A stretch of 64,000 bases of DNA from Nitrospira sp. ND1 (GTDB lineage Bacteria > Nitrospirota > Nitrospiria > Nitrospirales > Nitrospiraceae): NCBI RefSeq assembly GCF_900170025.1, contig NZ_FWEX01000006.1:1635089-1699088 (forward strand), read 5' to 3'. The translations under genes and the position numbers were made by a program. Below are positions 17,205 to 26,677 of the stretch, in pieces. Every line of letters begins with the position of its first letter. Positions within the stretch are counted from its first letter, which is position 1. The notes beneath the pieces were generated by a model that saw only the letters and a program-made list of their open reading frames with translations, made no database searches and was not told the origin of the DNA.

Positions 17205-19796
17205 ATGGGTTCATCTATGACGACTCACGATCCCTACAGACTCCCGCGCCATGTCCTCCCGTCTCATTACGACTTGCGTATCGAGCCGGACCTCCAGGCA
17301 CACTCGTTCACCGGCCACGAGGTCGTGACGCTGACGGTGACCGAACCGACTACTGAGATTCTCCTGAATGCGACGGAATTGGAGGTCTCGACAGCGACAT
17401 TGTCCGGTGAAGGGACGCCGCCGCGCACCGGGACCGTACGGATGGACGAGGAGCACCAGCGATGCTACATCACCTTCCCGTCGGTCATTCAACCCGGCGC
17501 CTGGAAATTGAGCCTGGCGTTTCGCGGCACACTGAACGATAAATTGCGCGGGTTCTATCGCAGCAGCTACAAGGATGAACAGGGCCATTCGCACAGTCTG
17601 GCCGCGACCCAGTTTGAGGCGACCGATGCGCGGCGGGCCTTCCCCTGTTGGGATGAACCGCAATTCAAAGCCGTCTTCGCCGTCACCCTGGCAATCGATC
17701 CCGCACTGACCGCCATCTCGAATACCCGGATCGTGGACGATCGACAAGAGGGCGGGAAGCGAGTGCTGCGCTTCGCGGAATCCATGAAGATGTCCACGTA
17801 TCTCGTGGCTTTCATCGTCGGGAAACTCGACGCCACAACTCCCACCATGGCCCGGCAGACCCCAGTCCGCCTCTGGTCCGTGCCCGGCAAACAACACCTG
17901 ACCCCGTTCGGTCAGGAAATCGCCGTGTACTCGCTCAATTTTCTCGCCGACTACTACGGCATCCCCTATCCGGGCGACAAACTGGACCTCATCGCCATCC
18001 CCGACTTCGCTTCCGGGGCGATGGAAAATCTGGGCGCGATCACATTCCGTGAAACAGCCTTGCTGCTGGACCAGCGCACGGCCACACATGCGGAGCAGGG
18101 ACGAATCGCGGATGTGGTCGCGCACGAGAATGCCCACATGTGGTTCGGCGACCTCGTGACCATGGCCTGGTGGAACGGGCTCTGGCTCAACGAGGCCTTC
18201 GCCACCTTCATGGAAATGCTGGTGGTGGATGCCTGGAAACCGGAGTGGGAACGCTGGACGGCCTTTGGCGTCTCACGCGCTGCCGCTCTGTCGGTCGACG
18301 GCCTGCTGAGCACGAGGCCGATTGAGTTCCCCGTGCGCGCGCCCAAAGAAGCCGAAGCCATGTTCGACGTGCTGACCTATGAAAAGGGAGCCTCCGTCCT
18401 GCGCATGCTGGAACAGCATATCGGTCCGACGGTATTCAGAGACGGCGTCCGCCACTATCTGACGACGCATGCCTATGGGAACGCAGAGACTACCGACTTG
18501 TGGGTCTCGCTCGCGCATGCGTCACAACAGAATGTTCCGGCACTCATGAACGAATGGATCTTCTCGCCGGGATATCCCTTGCTCTCGCTTGCCATCGACT
18601 CATCCTCCACGCTGACGCTCACACAGCGTCGCTTCACCTACGCCGAAGGCTCTACGGCGGCATCTTCCGGGGCACCGGCGCAACTCTGGCAGGTTCCGAT
18701 TCAGTTGCGCATCCACACCGCGCGGGGCGCTGAAACCCGGCGTGTGATGCTCAGCGATCAGGAGAACCGTATCCCGCTGCCGAAGGATTGGACATCAGTA
18801 CTGGCGAACGAGGGCGGGCACGGATTCTACCGCGTTCGATACAGCACAGCGCTCCTCAACGGCCTGCAACAGACCGGCCTCCAGACCCTGGCCCCCGTCG
18901 AACGGTTCAATCTCCTGAACGACACCTGGGCCTCAACCATCGCCGGTATGGTGTCACCCGCCGACTATCTCAGCTTGACGGAACACTTCCGTGGCGAACA
19001 GGACCCGCATGTCTGGGCCGTGATGTTGGGGTCGTTCTCCACCATGAATCACCTGCTGAGCGAGGAGGATCGACCGCTGTTGGCTGCCTTTGTGCGCAAT
19101 CGACTCACCCCGACATTCCAGGATCTGGGATGGACACCGCGTACCGATGAACGCGATCTCGTCAAAGAACTGCGCGGTGACGTGATTCGCGCCTTAGGCA
19201 CATTGGGTCGCGACCCCAGCGTCCAAACCCAGGCGCTGGAAGCTTACACTGATCTGCAGCAGCAGACTCGACCGATCGACCCCAATGTGATCCCCGCGCT
19301 CGTTTCCATCCTGGCCTTCACAGGCGACGCGGCTCGCTACGAGGAATTTCTCAACCGCTTCCACAAGGCCTCCACCCCGCAGGAAGAGCGTCGCTATCTC
19401 TTTTCACTCGCGGCCTTCCGGATACCCGAACTGCTGGAGCGCACCCTGGCGAAAACCCTGACCGACGAGATCCGCACCCAAGATGCGCCCTTCCTCGTCA
19501 GCAGCCTGTTGCACAATGTGTACATTCGTGAAAAAGCCTGGGAGTTTGTGAAGACTAATTGGGAGCGAATGGACCGGCAGTTTCCCAAGAGCGGCCTGCG
19601 CCGCATGTGCGGAGGGATCACCGGTCTTTCGACTCCGGAATTGGAGCAAGACGTCAGAGCGTTCTTCACATCCCGGAAGATCGACCTCGGCGGGAAGACT
19701 CTGGAGCAGTACCTGGAGCAGCTGCACATCGCCGTACGATTCCGGGAACGCGACCGCGACGCCATTCGCGCCGTGCTGGCACGCGTCGCGATGTAG
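17205..19796 (+). CDS. M1 family aminopeptidase (PepN/APM1-like)
   Basis: A zinc metallopeptidase that removes N-terminal amino acids. The protein is about 863 residues. It begins with the family's YRLPRHVLPSHYDL strand, then carries SGAMENLGAITFRE (exopeptidase signature) and the zinc site HENAHMWFGDLV followed by NEAFATF, giving two His and a Glu ligand. The C-terminal half is the ERAP1-like helical domain. The start is uncertain: the frame is open back to 17019, where an ATG overlaps the rpiA stop, but those 62 residues do not resemble the family. I therefore chose ATG 17205, with ATG 17217 also possible. No signal peptide follows from this start, so a cytoplasmic enzyme is inferred. Confidence 0.92.
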   Translation: MGSSMTTHDPYRLPRHVLPSHYDLRIEPDLQAHSFTGHEVVTLTVTEPTTEILLNATELEVSTATLSGEGTPPRTGTVRMDEEHQRCYITFPSVIQPGAWKLSLAFRGTLNDKLRGFYRSSYKDEQGHSHSLAATQFEATDARRAFPCWDEPQFKAVFAVTLAIDPALTAISNTRIVDDRQEGGKRVLRFAESMKMSTYLVAFIVGKLDATTPTMARQTPVRLWSVPGKQHLTPFGQEIAVYSLNFLADYYGIPYPGDKLDLIAIPDFASGAMENLGAITFRETALLLDQRTATHAEQGRIADVVAHENAHMWFGDLVTMAWWNGLWLNEAFATFMEMLVVDAWKPEWERWTAFGVSRAAALSVDGLLSTRPIEFPVRAPKEAEAMFDVLTYEKGASVLRMLEQHIGPTVFRDGVRHYLTTHAYGNAETTDLWVSLAHASQQNVPALMNEWIFSPGYPLLSLAIDSSSTLTLTQRRFTYAEGSTAASSGAPAQLWQVPIQLRIHTARGAETRRVMLSDQENRIPLPKDWTSVLANEGGHGFYRVRYSTALLNGLQQTGLQTLAPVERFNLLNDTWASTIAGMVSPADYLSLTEHFRGEQDPHVWAVMLGSFSTMNHLLSEEDRPLLAAFVRNRLTPTFQDLGWTPRTDERDLVKELRGDVIRALGTLGRDPSVQTQALEAYTDLQQQTRPIDPNVIPALVSILAFTGDAARYEEFLNRFHKASTPQEERRYLFSLAAFRIPELLERTLAKTLTDEIRTQDAPFLVSSLLHNVYIREKAWEFVKTNWERMDRQFPKSGLRRMCGGITGLSTPELEQDVRAFFTSRKIDLGGKTLEQYLEQLHIAVRFRERDRDAIRAVLARVAM

Positions 19797-19826
19797 TGGG
19801 AACGGCCGAGTACATCCAGCCGGCCG

Positions 19827-22499
19827 TCACTCGTGCCGAAGCACAGTCAACGGAGGCTGCCCGAGCAGTCGGTAGGTACTGAGGAACCCTACGATGAGGG
19901 TGAGCAACACAGTGCAACCCAGCCCGATGCCCAGCAGAGACGGCTCCAGCGACCAGGGCAACTCCAGAATGTAGCGCAGAATCGCCCACGAGAAGAGGCT
20001 GGCCAGGCCCACGCCGATCACCCCCGCCACGCACCCCAGCACTGCATATTCCGCTGCAAACGACCGGGCAATCAACGCACGGGTCGCGCCGAGAGCCTTG
20101 AGAATCACGGCCTCATAGAGACGACGATACCGCGTAGCCGCCAGAGCCGCCGCCATGACGAGTGCCCCGGCCAACAGACAAAACAGAGCCACCGCGCGGA
20201 TGGCCAGGGACAGCCGGTCGAGAACCCGGGCGAAGCTGCTTAAGACCTCGCCGATGTTAATCGCCGTCACATTGGGAAACGCGGCGACCACGGCCGATTG
20301 CAGCGCCACCTCATCCTGCGGGGACACCCGCACCGTCGCGACATAGGTCATCGGCGCCCCGTCCAATGCTCCCGGTGAAAAAATCATATAGAAATTCGTG
20401 GAGAAATTTCCCCACTCGACCTTTCTGATACTGCTGACCTCAGCCCGCATAATCGTCCCCTGGATATTGAGGTCCAGAGTGGTGCCCACATCAATGCCGA
20501 GACTCTTTGCCGCTTCCTCTTCGACAGACACCTGCGGTCGCGCAAAGACCTGCCCCGGCTTCCACCAGGCGCCTTTGACAATCCTATTGTCTTTAGGCAG
20601 TTGCTCGAGAAAGGTCAGCACATACTCACGATTCACATACCAATTCTTCCGCTTCTCTTCTTTGGACTGACTGGGCTGGTCTTCCTGTTCGGACTCCCGC
20701 TCAACCGCGACTGCTTGGCCATTGATCGCATGCAATCGAGAGCGCACCAGCGGAGTCAGATCAGGAGCCACATCGCCGGTGCGCCGATGAATCAAGGCGG
20801 AGAAGCCCTCCGCCTGATCCGGCTGAATATCGACAAAAAAGAAAGTCGGTGAATCGTTCGGTCGGTTCTCGCCGACTTGACGCACTAAGGCCTGTTCCAG
20901 CAACGCAATCGCGAGAATCACCATCACCCCGACGCCGATGGAGACCATCACCCCAAGGGTTTGCCCTCCGGGACGTTGAATGTTGCCGAGCGCCTGTCGC
21001 AGAGAAAGCGCACGCGGGCTGGGTAACACACATATCCCGAGGAGGAGTGCTTTCGCGGTCACAGTTAACGCCACCACAGCGACCAGGAGGCCGCCGATAA
21101 AGAGCCCTCCGATTGTCAGAGACCCGGCCTGCCACACCGAGAGGCCCGCCAAACCAAGCCCAATGCCGGCCGCCGTGACGGCACGAACAGGATCCGCCGT
21201 GACGACCTGTGCCGCGCGGCCCCACACCGATGTCTCAGGCCGAACACCGGGGCGGATTGCACCTTCCACTTCACGCCTGAAGATGACCGCAGGCTTGATG
21301 GTTCGAATCGTCAGAAGCGGCCACAGACTGAACAGAAGGGTGTTCAGCACACCCAAGCCCAAGCCCTTCGAGAGCGGCGCCAGCGCTGTCCAAGACAGCA
21401 CGGACGTAAACTCGACCTGCTGCAGGACATCCGTCGCGAGCAAGGTGGAGACCGCCTGCGGCAAAACGGTCTGCAACAGGAGCCCGATCCCAATACCGAC
21501 TGCGCTGCCCAGCACCCCCAACCCAACTGCTTGTCCCAGATACGAATAGATGATGGTCTTCGTATCCGCGCCCAATGTCTTGAGGATCGCAATCGAGTGG
21601 AGTTTTTCTCGAACGAACGCTTGAATCGACAAGGCCACGCCAATCCCGCCGACGAACAACGCCGTCAAGCCCACTAGCCCCAAGTACCGGGCGAGCTGAT
21701 CGAGAAACTGCTTGAGCTGTGGCTGAGCATCCCGATAGGAAGACAGCCGTGCGGACTCCGCAGAAAGGCGCCCCTGGAGCTCATGGAGCAGCGGAGACAG
21801 GGGCATGGAAGCGGGTAACTTGAGGAGATGCCGTTCGCGAAGACGACTTCCTGGTTTGACGAGGTCGGCGGCCACGAGACCGTCTTGGGAAATCAGCACT
21901 CGCGGTCCCAGGCTGAACATATTCGCCATTCGATCCGGCTCGGTATGAATGACGCCGGTAATCCGGAATGACGCCTGTCCGATTTTGATCGCATCGCCCA
22001 CGACCAACCCTAACCGAATCAGAAGACTTTCCTGAACCACTGCCCCATGGCAAGCCTCTCGACAGCTGTGTCCTGTTTGGCGCAGCAACTCCATCAGCGG
22101 CCGGTCAGGTTCAACCCGTACAATTCCATACAGGGGATACCCTGATTCGATCGCTTTCAATTCGACCAGCTGCGTCACATCTGCCGCGCCCACGGCGCGA
22201 TCAATTCGTGCCACCATTGCGACCAGTTCACTCACTCGTGTGCGCAAAATCCCGCGCTCTGCGAGACTCTGAAGCACGACCGAGCCTGCCGCGCCTACAG
22301 GTTTGGAAAGGCGAATCTCCAGGTCCCCCCCCAGCAACCCGCGCGCTTCCTTCAGAACGGCCCGCTCAACATTGGTAGAAAAGAGTGAGACCCCGACCAC
22401 TGCCCCGACTCCCAGGGCAATGCAGCCGAGAAAGTACAGAAAGTGCCGCCAGGCCGAACGTAGTTCCCGCCAGGCCATCATGAGCCAGAAGGGAATCAT
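19827..22499 (-). CDS. FtsX-like ABC transporter permease (YbbP type)
   Basis: An 890-residue membrane subunit of an ABC exporter-like complex. It has an N-terminal helix (about 18-40), a periplasmic MacB-type region, a first FtsX domain of three helices (about 260-390), two additional central helices (about 440-495), then a second periplasmic region and a second FtsX domain (about 765-885). This duplicated layout is that of E. coli YbbP, not of LolC/E or FtsX. Its ATG overlaps the stop of the ATPase gene by four bases, so they form one complex. In the YbbAP family, lipid or hydrophobic compound handling together with TesA is proposed; that function is inference here. Confidence 0.9.
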   Translation of the reverse strand: MIPFWLMMAWRELRSAWRHFLYFLGCIALGVGAVVGVSLFSTNVERAVLKEARGLLGGDLEIRLSKPVGAAGSVVLQSLAERGILRTRVSELVAMVARIDRAVGAADVTQLVELKAIESGYPLYGIVRVEPDRPLMELLRQTGHSCREACHGAVVQESLLIRLGLVVGDAIKIGQASFRITGVIHTEPDRMANMFSLGPRVLISQDGLVAADLVKPGSRLRERHLLKLPASMPLSPLLHELQGRLSAESARLSSYRDAQPQLKQFLDQLARYLGLVGLTALFVGGIGVALSIQAFVREKLHSIAILKTLGADTKTIIYSYLGQAVGLGVLGSAVGIGIGLLLQTVLPQAVSTLLATDVLQQVEFTSVLSWTALAPLSKGLGLGVLNTLLFSLWPLLTIRTIKPAVIFRREVEGAIRPGVRPETSVWGRAAQVVTADPVRAVTAAGIGLGLAGLSVWQAGSLTIGGLFIGGLLVAVVALTVTAKALLLGICVLPSPRALSLRQALGNIQRPGGQTLGVMVSIGVGVMVILAIALLEQALVRQVGENRPNDSPTFFFVDIQPDQAEGFSALIHRRTGDVAPDLTPLVRSRLHAINGQAVAVERESEQEDQPSQSKEEKRKNWYVNREYVLTFLEQLPKDNRIVKGAWWKPGQVFARPQVSVEEEAAKSLGIDVGTTLDLNIQGTIMRAEVSSIRKVEWGNFSTNFYMIFSPGALDGAPMTYVATVRVSPQDEVALQSAVVAAFPNVTAINIGEVLSSFARVLDRLSLAIRAVALFCLLAGALVMAAALAATRYRRLYEAVILKALGATRALIARSFAAEYAVLGCVAGVIGVGLASLFSWAILRYILELPWSLEPSLLGIGLGCTVLLTLIVGFLSTYRLLGQPPLTVLRHE

Positions 22500-23200
22500 G
22501 ATTCGAGATCAGGCATCCTATGGTGGAGTGACGCCAGCTGATCCGAAGCCACACGCCCATCCCGGAGCGTAATCACCCGTTCCATGGAAGCGGCCAGGTG
22601 CTGGTCGTGAGTGACCAGGACCAGGGTCGTCCCGGCATCGCGGTGCAAGGCCATGATCAATTCGATCACCTGCTGCCCTGTGGAGGAGTCGAGATTGCCG
22701 GTCGGCTCATCGGCCAACAGAATCGGCGGGCGACAGGCAAACGCACGCGCCACCGCGACCCGCTGTTGCTCTCCTCCCGATAGCTGGACCGGATAGTGCG
22801 ACATCCGATGTCCTAACCCTACCGCGTGCAGCAATTCCTCCGCTCGCCTCGGGGCCTGAGAGTCGCCCGCGAGTTCAAGCGGTATCGACACATTTTCCAG
22901 CGCCGTGAGCGTTGGAATGAGATGAAACGATTGAAAGATATACCCGACATTGGCCAAGCGCAGTCGCGCCATCGCCTGTTCACCGAGCGCCGTGATCTCG
23001 ACCCCGTTCAACCAAATAGTTCCAGATGTCGGTCGGTCGAGCCCCGCAATCAGGCCTAAGAGCGTGGACTTACCGCTCCCGGAAGGCCCGATAATCGCTA
23101 CCGTTTGCTTTTCCGGAATGTCTATCGTGACATCGTCAAGAATGGTCACCGTTTGACCGCCTGCGGCCAACTGCATCGTCACATGCTGAGTAGCAATCAT
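22496..23200 (-). CDS. ABC transporter ATP-binding protein (YbbA type)
   Basis: A 234-residue ATPase of the LolD/MacB/YbbA class. Walker [10 protein letters not shown] is at residues 38-46. The Q-loop lies in [17 protein letters not shown], the signature is [14 protein letters not shown], and Walker B is [16 protein letters not shown] 23200 is chosen because it places the first strand at the usual distance; the frame is open 11 codons further. It drives the YbbP-like permease encoded immediately downstream. The adjacent divergent TesA-like gene reproduces the ybbAP-tesA arrangement known from E. coli. Confidence 0.93.
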   Translation of the reverse strand: MIATQHVTMQLAAGGQTVTILDDVTIDIPEKQTVAIIGPSGSGKSTLLGLIAGLDRPTSGTIWLNGVEITALGEQAMARLRLANVGYIFQSFHLIPTLTALENVSIPLELAGDSQAPRRAEELLHAVGLGHRMSHYPVQLSGGEQQRVAVARAFACRPPILLADEPTGNLDSSTGQQVIELIMALHRDAGTTLVLVTHDQHLAASMERVITLRDGRVASDQLASLHHRMPDLES

Positions 23201-23258
23201 TGCTTGGATGATTCCTCGATGGAGTGCCCGCAAAACGATTTCATATTATACTGTACAG

Positions 23259-24062
23259 ATGCTGACCTGCTCGGAGCTTTTGAAGTGTATCGCGCGCCTG
23301 GGAACGGCTTGCCTCATGGCATTGGTCCTCAGCGGACTATCAGGATGCGATCAATCAAATACGTCCACTGTCCCTTCCTCACCCGACAGCCTTGCATCTG
23401 CAACTCCTCCATCCTCCGAACAAACACCCCCCCGCGAATCGCTTCCTGCCGCGCCGAGTCCTTCACCTGACGATCGGCCCCGTATCATCGCGTTTGGAGA
23501 CAGCTTGACTGCCGGACTTGGAGTCTCCCCGGAACAGTCTTACCCCACCCAGCTTCAGAAACAACTCGATACCTTAGGCTATCACTACCAAGTGCTCAAT
23601 GCAGGAGTCAGCGGGGACACGTCAGCAGGAGGACTCCGCCGTGTGTCCTGGGTCCTTGCCGGCAAGCCACGGGTGGTGATTCTTGAGTTGGGCGGGAATG
23701 ACGGACTGCGCGGCCTCGGGTTGCCTGAAACCCGGTCACACCTCGACGCGATCATCCGACAGTTCAAGGATGCTCACGTACGAGTGATCTTAGCGGGAAT
23801 GAAGCTCCCCCCAAATTACGGCGAAGAATACACCGCTCGATTCGAAGCCATATATCGGGATCTCGCGCAGCTCCATGGGCTTCCACTTATCCCATTTCTA
23901 CTGGAGGGAGTAGGAGGGGAAAAGGCCCTCAATCAATCAGACGGCATCCACCCGACGGGGGAAGGGTATCGTATCGTGGTCGAGAACGTGCTCCGGAGCC
24001 TGCTTCCTGTGTTGAAGGACGCATCCACCAACAACTCGTCAGCGAAAAAGAAGCAGGCGTGA
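23259..24062 (+). CDS. GDSL/SGNH arylesterase, TesA-like lipoprotein
   Basis: A 267-residue hydrolase with a signal sequence ending in lipobox LSGC (C30), then a Ser/Pro/Thr-rich linker (about 31-72) and an SGNH domain. Block I is AFGDSLTAGLG with Ser82, Gly is in NAGVSGDTSAGG, block III is ELGGNDGLRG, and block V is SDGIHPTGEGY with the catalytic Asp and His. This matches the TesA family of periplasmic lysophospholipase/thioesterases, but with a lipid anchor in place of a soluble signal peptide. The frame is open to 23208; ATG 23259 gives a clean lipoprotein signal. TATACT lies 6 bases before this ATG. It is divergent from the YbbAP-like genes. Confidence 0.87.
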   Translation: MLTCSELLKCIARLGTACLMALVLSGLSGCDQSNTSTVPSSPDSLASATPPSSEQTPPRESLPAAPSPSPDDRPRIIAFGDSLTAGLGVSPEQSYPTQLQKQLDTLGYHYQVLNAGVSGDTSAGGLRRVSWVLAGKPRVVILELGGNDGLRGLGLPETRSHLDAIIRQFKDAHVRVILAGMKLPPNYGEEYTARFEAIYRDLAQLHGLPLIPFLLEGVGGEKALNQSDGIHPTGEGYRIVVENVLRSLLPVLKDASTNNSSAKKKQA

Positions 24063-24123
24063 AATATCCTCCCCGCCACATCAAGCGGGTGAACATTTCA
24101 CGCCATGAAGTCCTGAAAGCCGG

Positions 24124-24300
24124 TTAGCTCTTCTTGAAGAAGGTGTCGTAGACCCCGAAAGCCAAGATCAGAGCGATCAAGGTATAATACAGGCCCGTGA
24201 TTCCACTGTAGTCCGGTGGACCTTCACTGACATTGGCAAACGCACTGGTTGCCTGAAGCGCCCCAATACCGGCAATCAATCCTGCTATCAGCTTGTTCAT
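24124..24300 (-). CDS. Small predicted exported membrane protein, 58 aa
   Basis: A 58-residue frame with AAGGGGGG three bases upstream of ATG 24300. It shows a signal-like N-terminus (MNKLIAGLIAGIGALQ, possible cleavage after SAFA at residue 22), a short linker NVSEGPPDYSG, one transmembrane segment (about 34-51) and a basic C-terminus FFKKS. The ribosome binding site and membrane-protein pattern support a real gene. No function is recognised. It lies alone between a TesA-like lipoprotein gene and a SWIM-finger gene. Confidence 0.7.
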   Translation of the reverse strand: MNKLIAGLIAGIGALQATSAFANVSEGPPDYSGITGLYYTLIALILAFGVYDTFFKKS

Positions 24301-24440
24301 GATCCCCCCTTGTAATCAAGGAATACCCAAAGAGGGCCGCATTGTACTGAAGTGACCCTGGATGACGCAAGGGGGGTTCACAAAGAGGGAATAGGGGAGA
24401 AAAATCGGGGTGGCAGCTTCCGTGACCACCGACTTGCCAA

Positions 24441-25307
24441 TCAGGCCTTTCCCAAAGACTTGAGCATCGAAGACACATCTCGGCAGGTATCCGAAAGACC
24501 TTCCAAGCGACGCCCCTTGTCCGTCAAAAGTGCGGCCATCGCTTTCACCTCGACTTCAACCTGCTCAACCTGCCGGGCAAGATCGGTCGTCTTGCTTACC
24601 GCAGCCTTCTGCGCCTCAATCTCCCGTTGAAGATCTCGGCAAATGACCTGTAGTGACTTAGATTCATTAACGGAAGCCTCCAGATCCTGGGTGAGACGGG
24701 CCACGACCGCTTCTCGATTGCGAATGTCCCCATCAAGCTCAACCTGAGCGACTTCGCTCTCTCGCCTCCGTTCATCCATCTGTTGGATCACCTGGGTCCA
24801 GGTCAACACAAGGCCCGGTCCGATAGAAGGTTGGTCTGGAAGGGGCTTCCCGGCTTGAATGGCCTGAACCGTTCGCTGCATCCACTCCGTAAACTGGTTC
24901 AATTCGCTCAACTTCATATCACCGGAGGACACGACAGGGGCGGCCGGTTTTTCTGCTTCGGGGCGGGGAGCGGCGACTCTGGGCTTGGGGACAACTCGTG
25001 CCTTTGACCACCGCTGATACTCAAGCAGCGCAGCCACACCGTGTCGGCAGATCGGTTGCTCGGATAACGTGCAAGAACATTTGGCTTCCAGATGACCATC
25101 AATGAGACGAATCGTCTGCTCGTACAACCCGGAATTGCCCATGACCGACGACGTCACTTCCGTATCCGACGCATCCGTCATTTGCACGCGGCGTTCTGCC
25201 TGATACTGCTTTCCGATTTGGAACGCGTTGGGCTCCACCACCGAACTAATCATGGCCGCCTCCAACAAACTCAGACGATCGGCCGAACACGCGATTCTGC
25301 CCTTCAT
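24441..25307 (-). CDS. SWIM zinc-finger and coiled-coil protein
   Basis: A 288-residue protein of unknown function. Residues 1-70 are beta-rich, and a SWIM motif follows: C77-x-C79, then C87-x-H89 in CSCTLSEQPICRHG. This motif binds zinc and mediates DNA or protein contacts in other families. Residues 103-130 are a proline/alanine-rich linker, and about 185-285 form a long coiled coil. ATG 25307 is preferred because AGGTG lies 5-6 bases upstream; the frame is open 32 codons further. Other SWIM proteins in bacteria accompany SNF2 helicases or AAA proteins, but no such partner is adjacent here. Confidence 0.8.
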   Translation of the reverse strand: MKGRIACSADRLSLLEAAMISSVVEPNAFQIGKQYQAERRVQMTDASDTEVTSSVMGNSGLYEQTIRLIDGHLEAKCSCTLSEQPICRHGVAALLEYQRWSKARVVPKPRVAAPRPEAEKPAAPVVSSGDMKLSELNQFTEWMQRTVQAIQAGKPLPDQPSIGPGLVLTWTQVIQQMDERRRESEVAQVELDGDIRNREAVVARLTQDLEASVNESKSLQVICRDLQREIEAQKAAVSKTTDLARQVEQVEVEVKAMAALLTDKGRRLEGLSDTCRDVSSMLKSLGKA

Positions 25308-25521
25308 AGTGTCACCTGTGGAATGATTAGTACCGCTGAGTCGTCCTTGCAGCCTACCGAGTGATCGCCGCAGTGTCATGGAATCACCACCTTTGACGTC
25401 CACCTATCCAGCGAGACTTGAGTGTATGACAGGTTCTCCTGAACGACCATCCCGCAGGCGGGGGGAATTGTGAGAAATGGATCGAGGCCGCGCAGAATTT
25501 TCGTGCCGCCACTGGAGAGTC

Positions 25522-26538
25522 TTATCGGCAGCGTCGAGGAGGTCCTTGAGCCCCCTGGGGGGTCAGCCACACATAGTCAGCAATCCCTTCTTGCATGGCC
25601 TGATGAAGCTCTGCAGCCCGCTCTCGCTCGAATGTGGCCATATAAACCGTGACCTGCTTGAGCCCTTCCGGAACTCGTCGAGCCACCCGATCCGGGACCG
25701 GCAACCGGTATTGCACATGACCTCCGCCCGTATAACTGAGCAGGGGGCCCTGACCGGAGCTGGCCTCGACACGTAGTTGCTTCATCGCCGCTGCTAAGGT
25801 CTTCGCCATCCCCTCGTCTCTGACCATAGAGGCTTCATACATGGTCTGGTAGTCCTCCGGAGACCCACCGCCGTGGCAGTCCTGGAGTTGAGATAAAATC
25901 CGGGACCGGTAGGTAGGCGCATCCACGATGACCTCTCCCTCCATGCCCCATTGACGCCACTCAGGCTGTTCCTTGGCTTGGACCAAACCCTGCTTCACCA
26001 CCTGCCGGATCAGACTCTTCGGCGGATTCATTGCCAGAAGCGGAAGACGTTGATCTTTCGCGAATTGCGCCAATGGCTCGTAATCTTCAAACGCGCCGCC
26101 CCAATTCTGCTTCCACGCGACTTGCTCCAGGAACTCCGAGCGAATACTCTCCTCCGAACGCAGATAGCGAGCGAGCGCCGGCTGACCGTCCCACCCGAAC
26201 ATTTCCATCGCGAGCCACGGACGACGCCCCTGGCTCATAAGGGAGCGAAGCACCGTCAACGCCGCGTCGATATGCGATCGATTGTGATGTTCTTCTCCCA
26301 GGTAGATCACATCGTACGTGGCCAGCCCCTCCAACCACGGCTGCATCGGTACTGCGAGACCGGTCCTGGCATCCACCACCTGGCCCACCGCCCATTCGTC
26401 CCAGACCCGATGAGTGACCATCGCTGAGCGATCTTTCGCCTGGCAGCCGAACATCATCAAGACAAGACCAAGCAGGGCGAGCAAGCGGCCCGAGACTGGG
26501 CGAGTCTTCCGGAAAAGCGACGGAGTGAATGTATTCAT
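25522..26538 (-). CDS. ChaN-like lipoprotein (DUF399)
   Basis: A 338-residue predicted lipoprotein with lipobox MFGC (C32). The rest matches the ChaN/DUF399 family, whose Campylobacter member binds haem: VIYLGEEHHNRSHIDAAL (about 75-92), WLAMEMFGWDGQPAL, then LLAMNPPKSLIRQVVKQG and TGGGHVQYRLPVPDRV. The paired histidines in EEHHN and GGGHV are candidate metal or haem ligands. The C-terminus ends in a proline/arginine-rich tail. A role in iron or haem handling at the outer membrane is inferred from the family only; no transporter is next to it. Confidence 0.85.
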   Translation of the reverse strand: MNTFTPSLFRKTRPVSGRLLALLGLVLMMFGCQAKDRSAMVTHRVWDEWAVGQVVDARTGLAVPMQPWLEGLATYDVIYLGEEHHNRSHIDAALTVLRSLMSQGRRPWLAMEMFGWDGQPALARYLRSEESIRSEFLEQVAWKQNWGGAFEDYEPLAQFAKDQRLPLLAMNPPKSLIRQVVKQGLVQAKEQPEWRQWGMEGEVIVDAPTYRSRILSQLQDCHGGGSPEDYQTMYEASMVRDEGMAKTLAAAMKQLRVEASSGQGPLLSYTGGGHVQYRLPVPDRVARRVPEGLKQVTVYMATFERERAAELHQAMQEGIADYVWLTPQGAQGPPRRCR

Positions 26539-26677
26539 ATTGTCTACCTAACATATGGACCCAGTAGCCGCAAGGCAGCTCCCTTGACTCCCTTACGACA
26601 GGCCCGATACTCTGCCCGGACACGCAGCAGCTTTCATCCCCGCACCACCGAGGAATCCGTACACCGCTGATCGAATC

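Noticed and set aside
17211-18137. Open frame of 308 codons opposite the aminopeptidase
   Set aside because: Antisense frame over a well-conserved enzyme, no ribosome binding site and no recognisable motif.
19802-19827. ACGGCC/GGCCGT inverted repeat between convergent genes as a terminator
   Set aside because: The stem is only 6 bp with a 14-base loop and no T tract, so I could not support termination.
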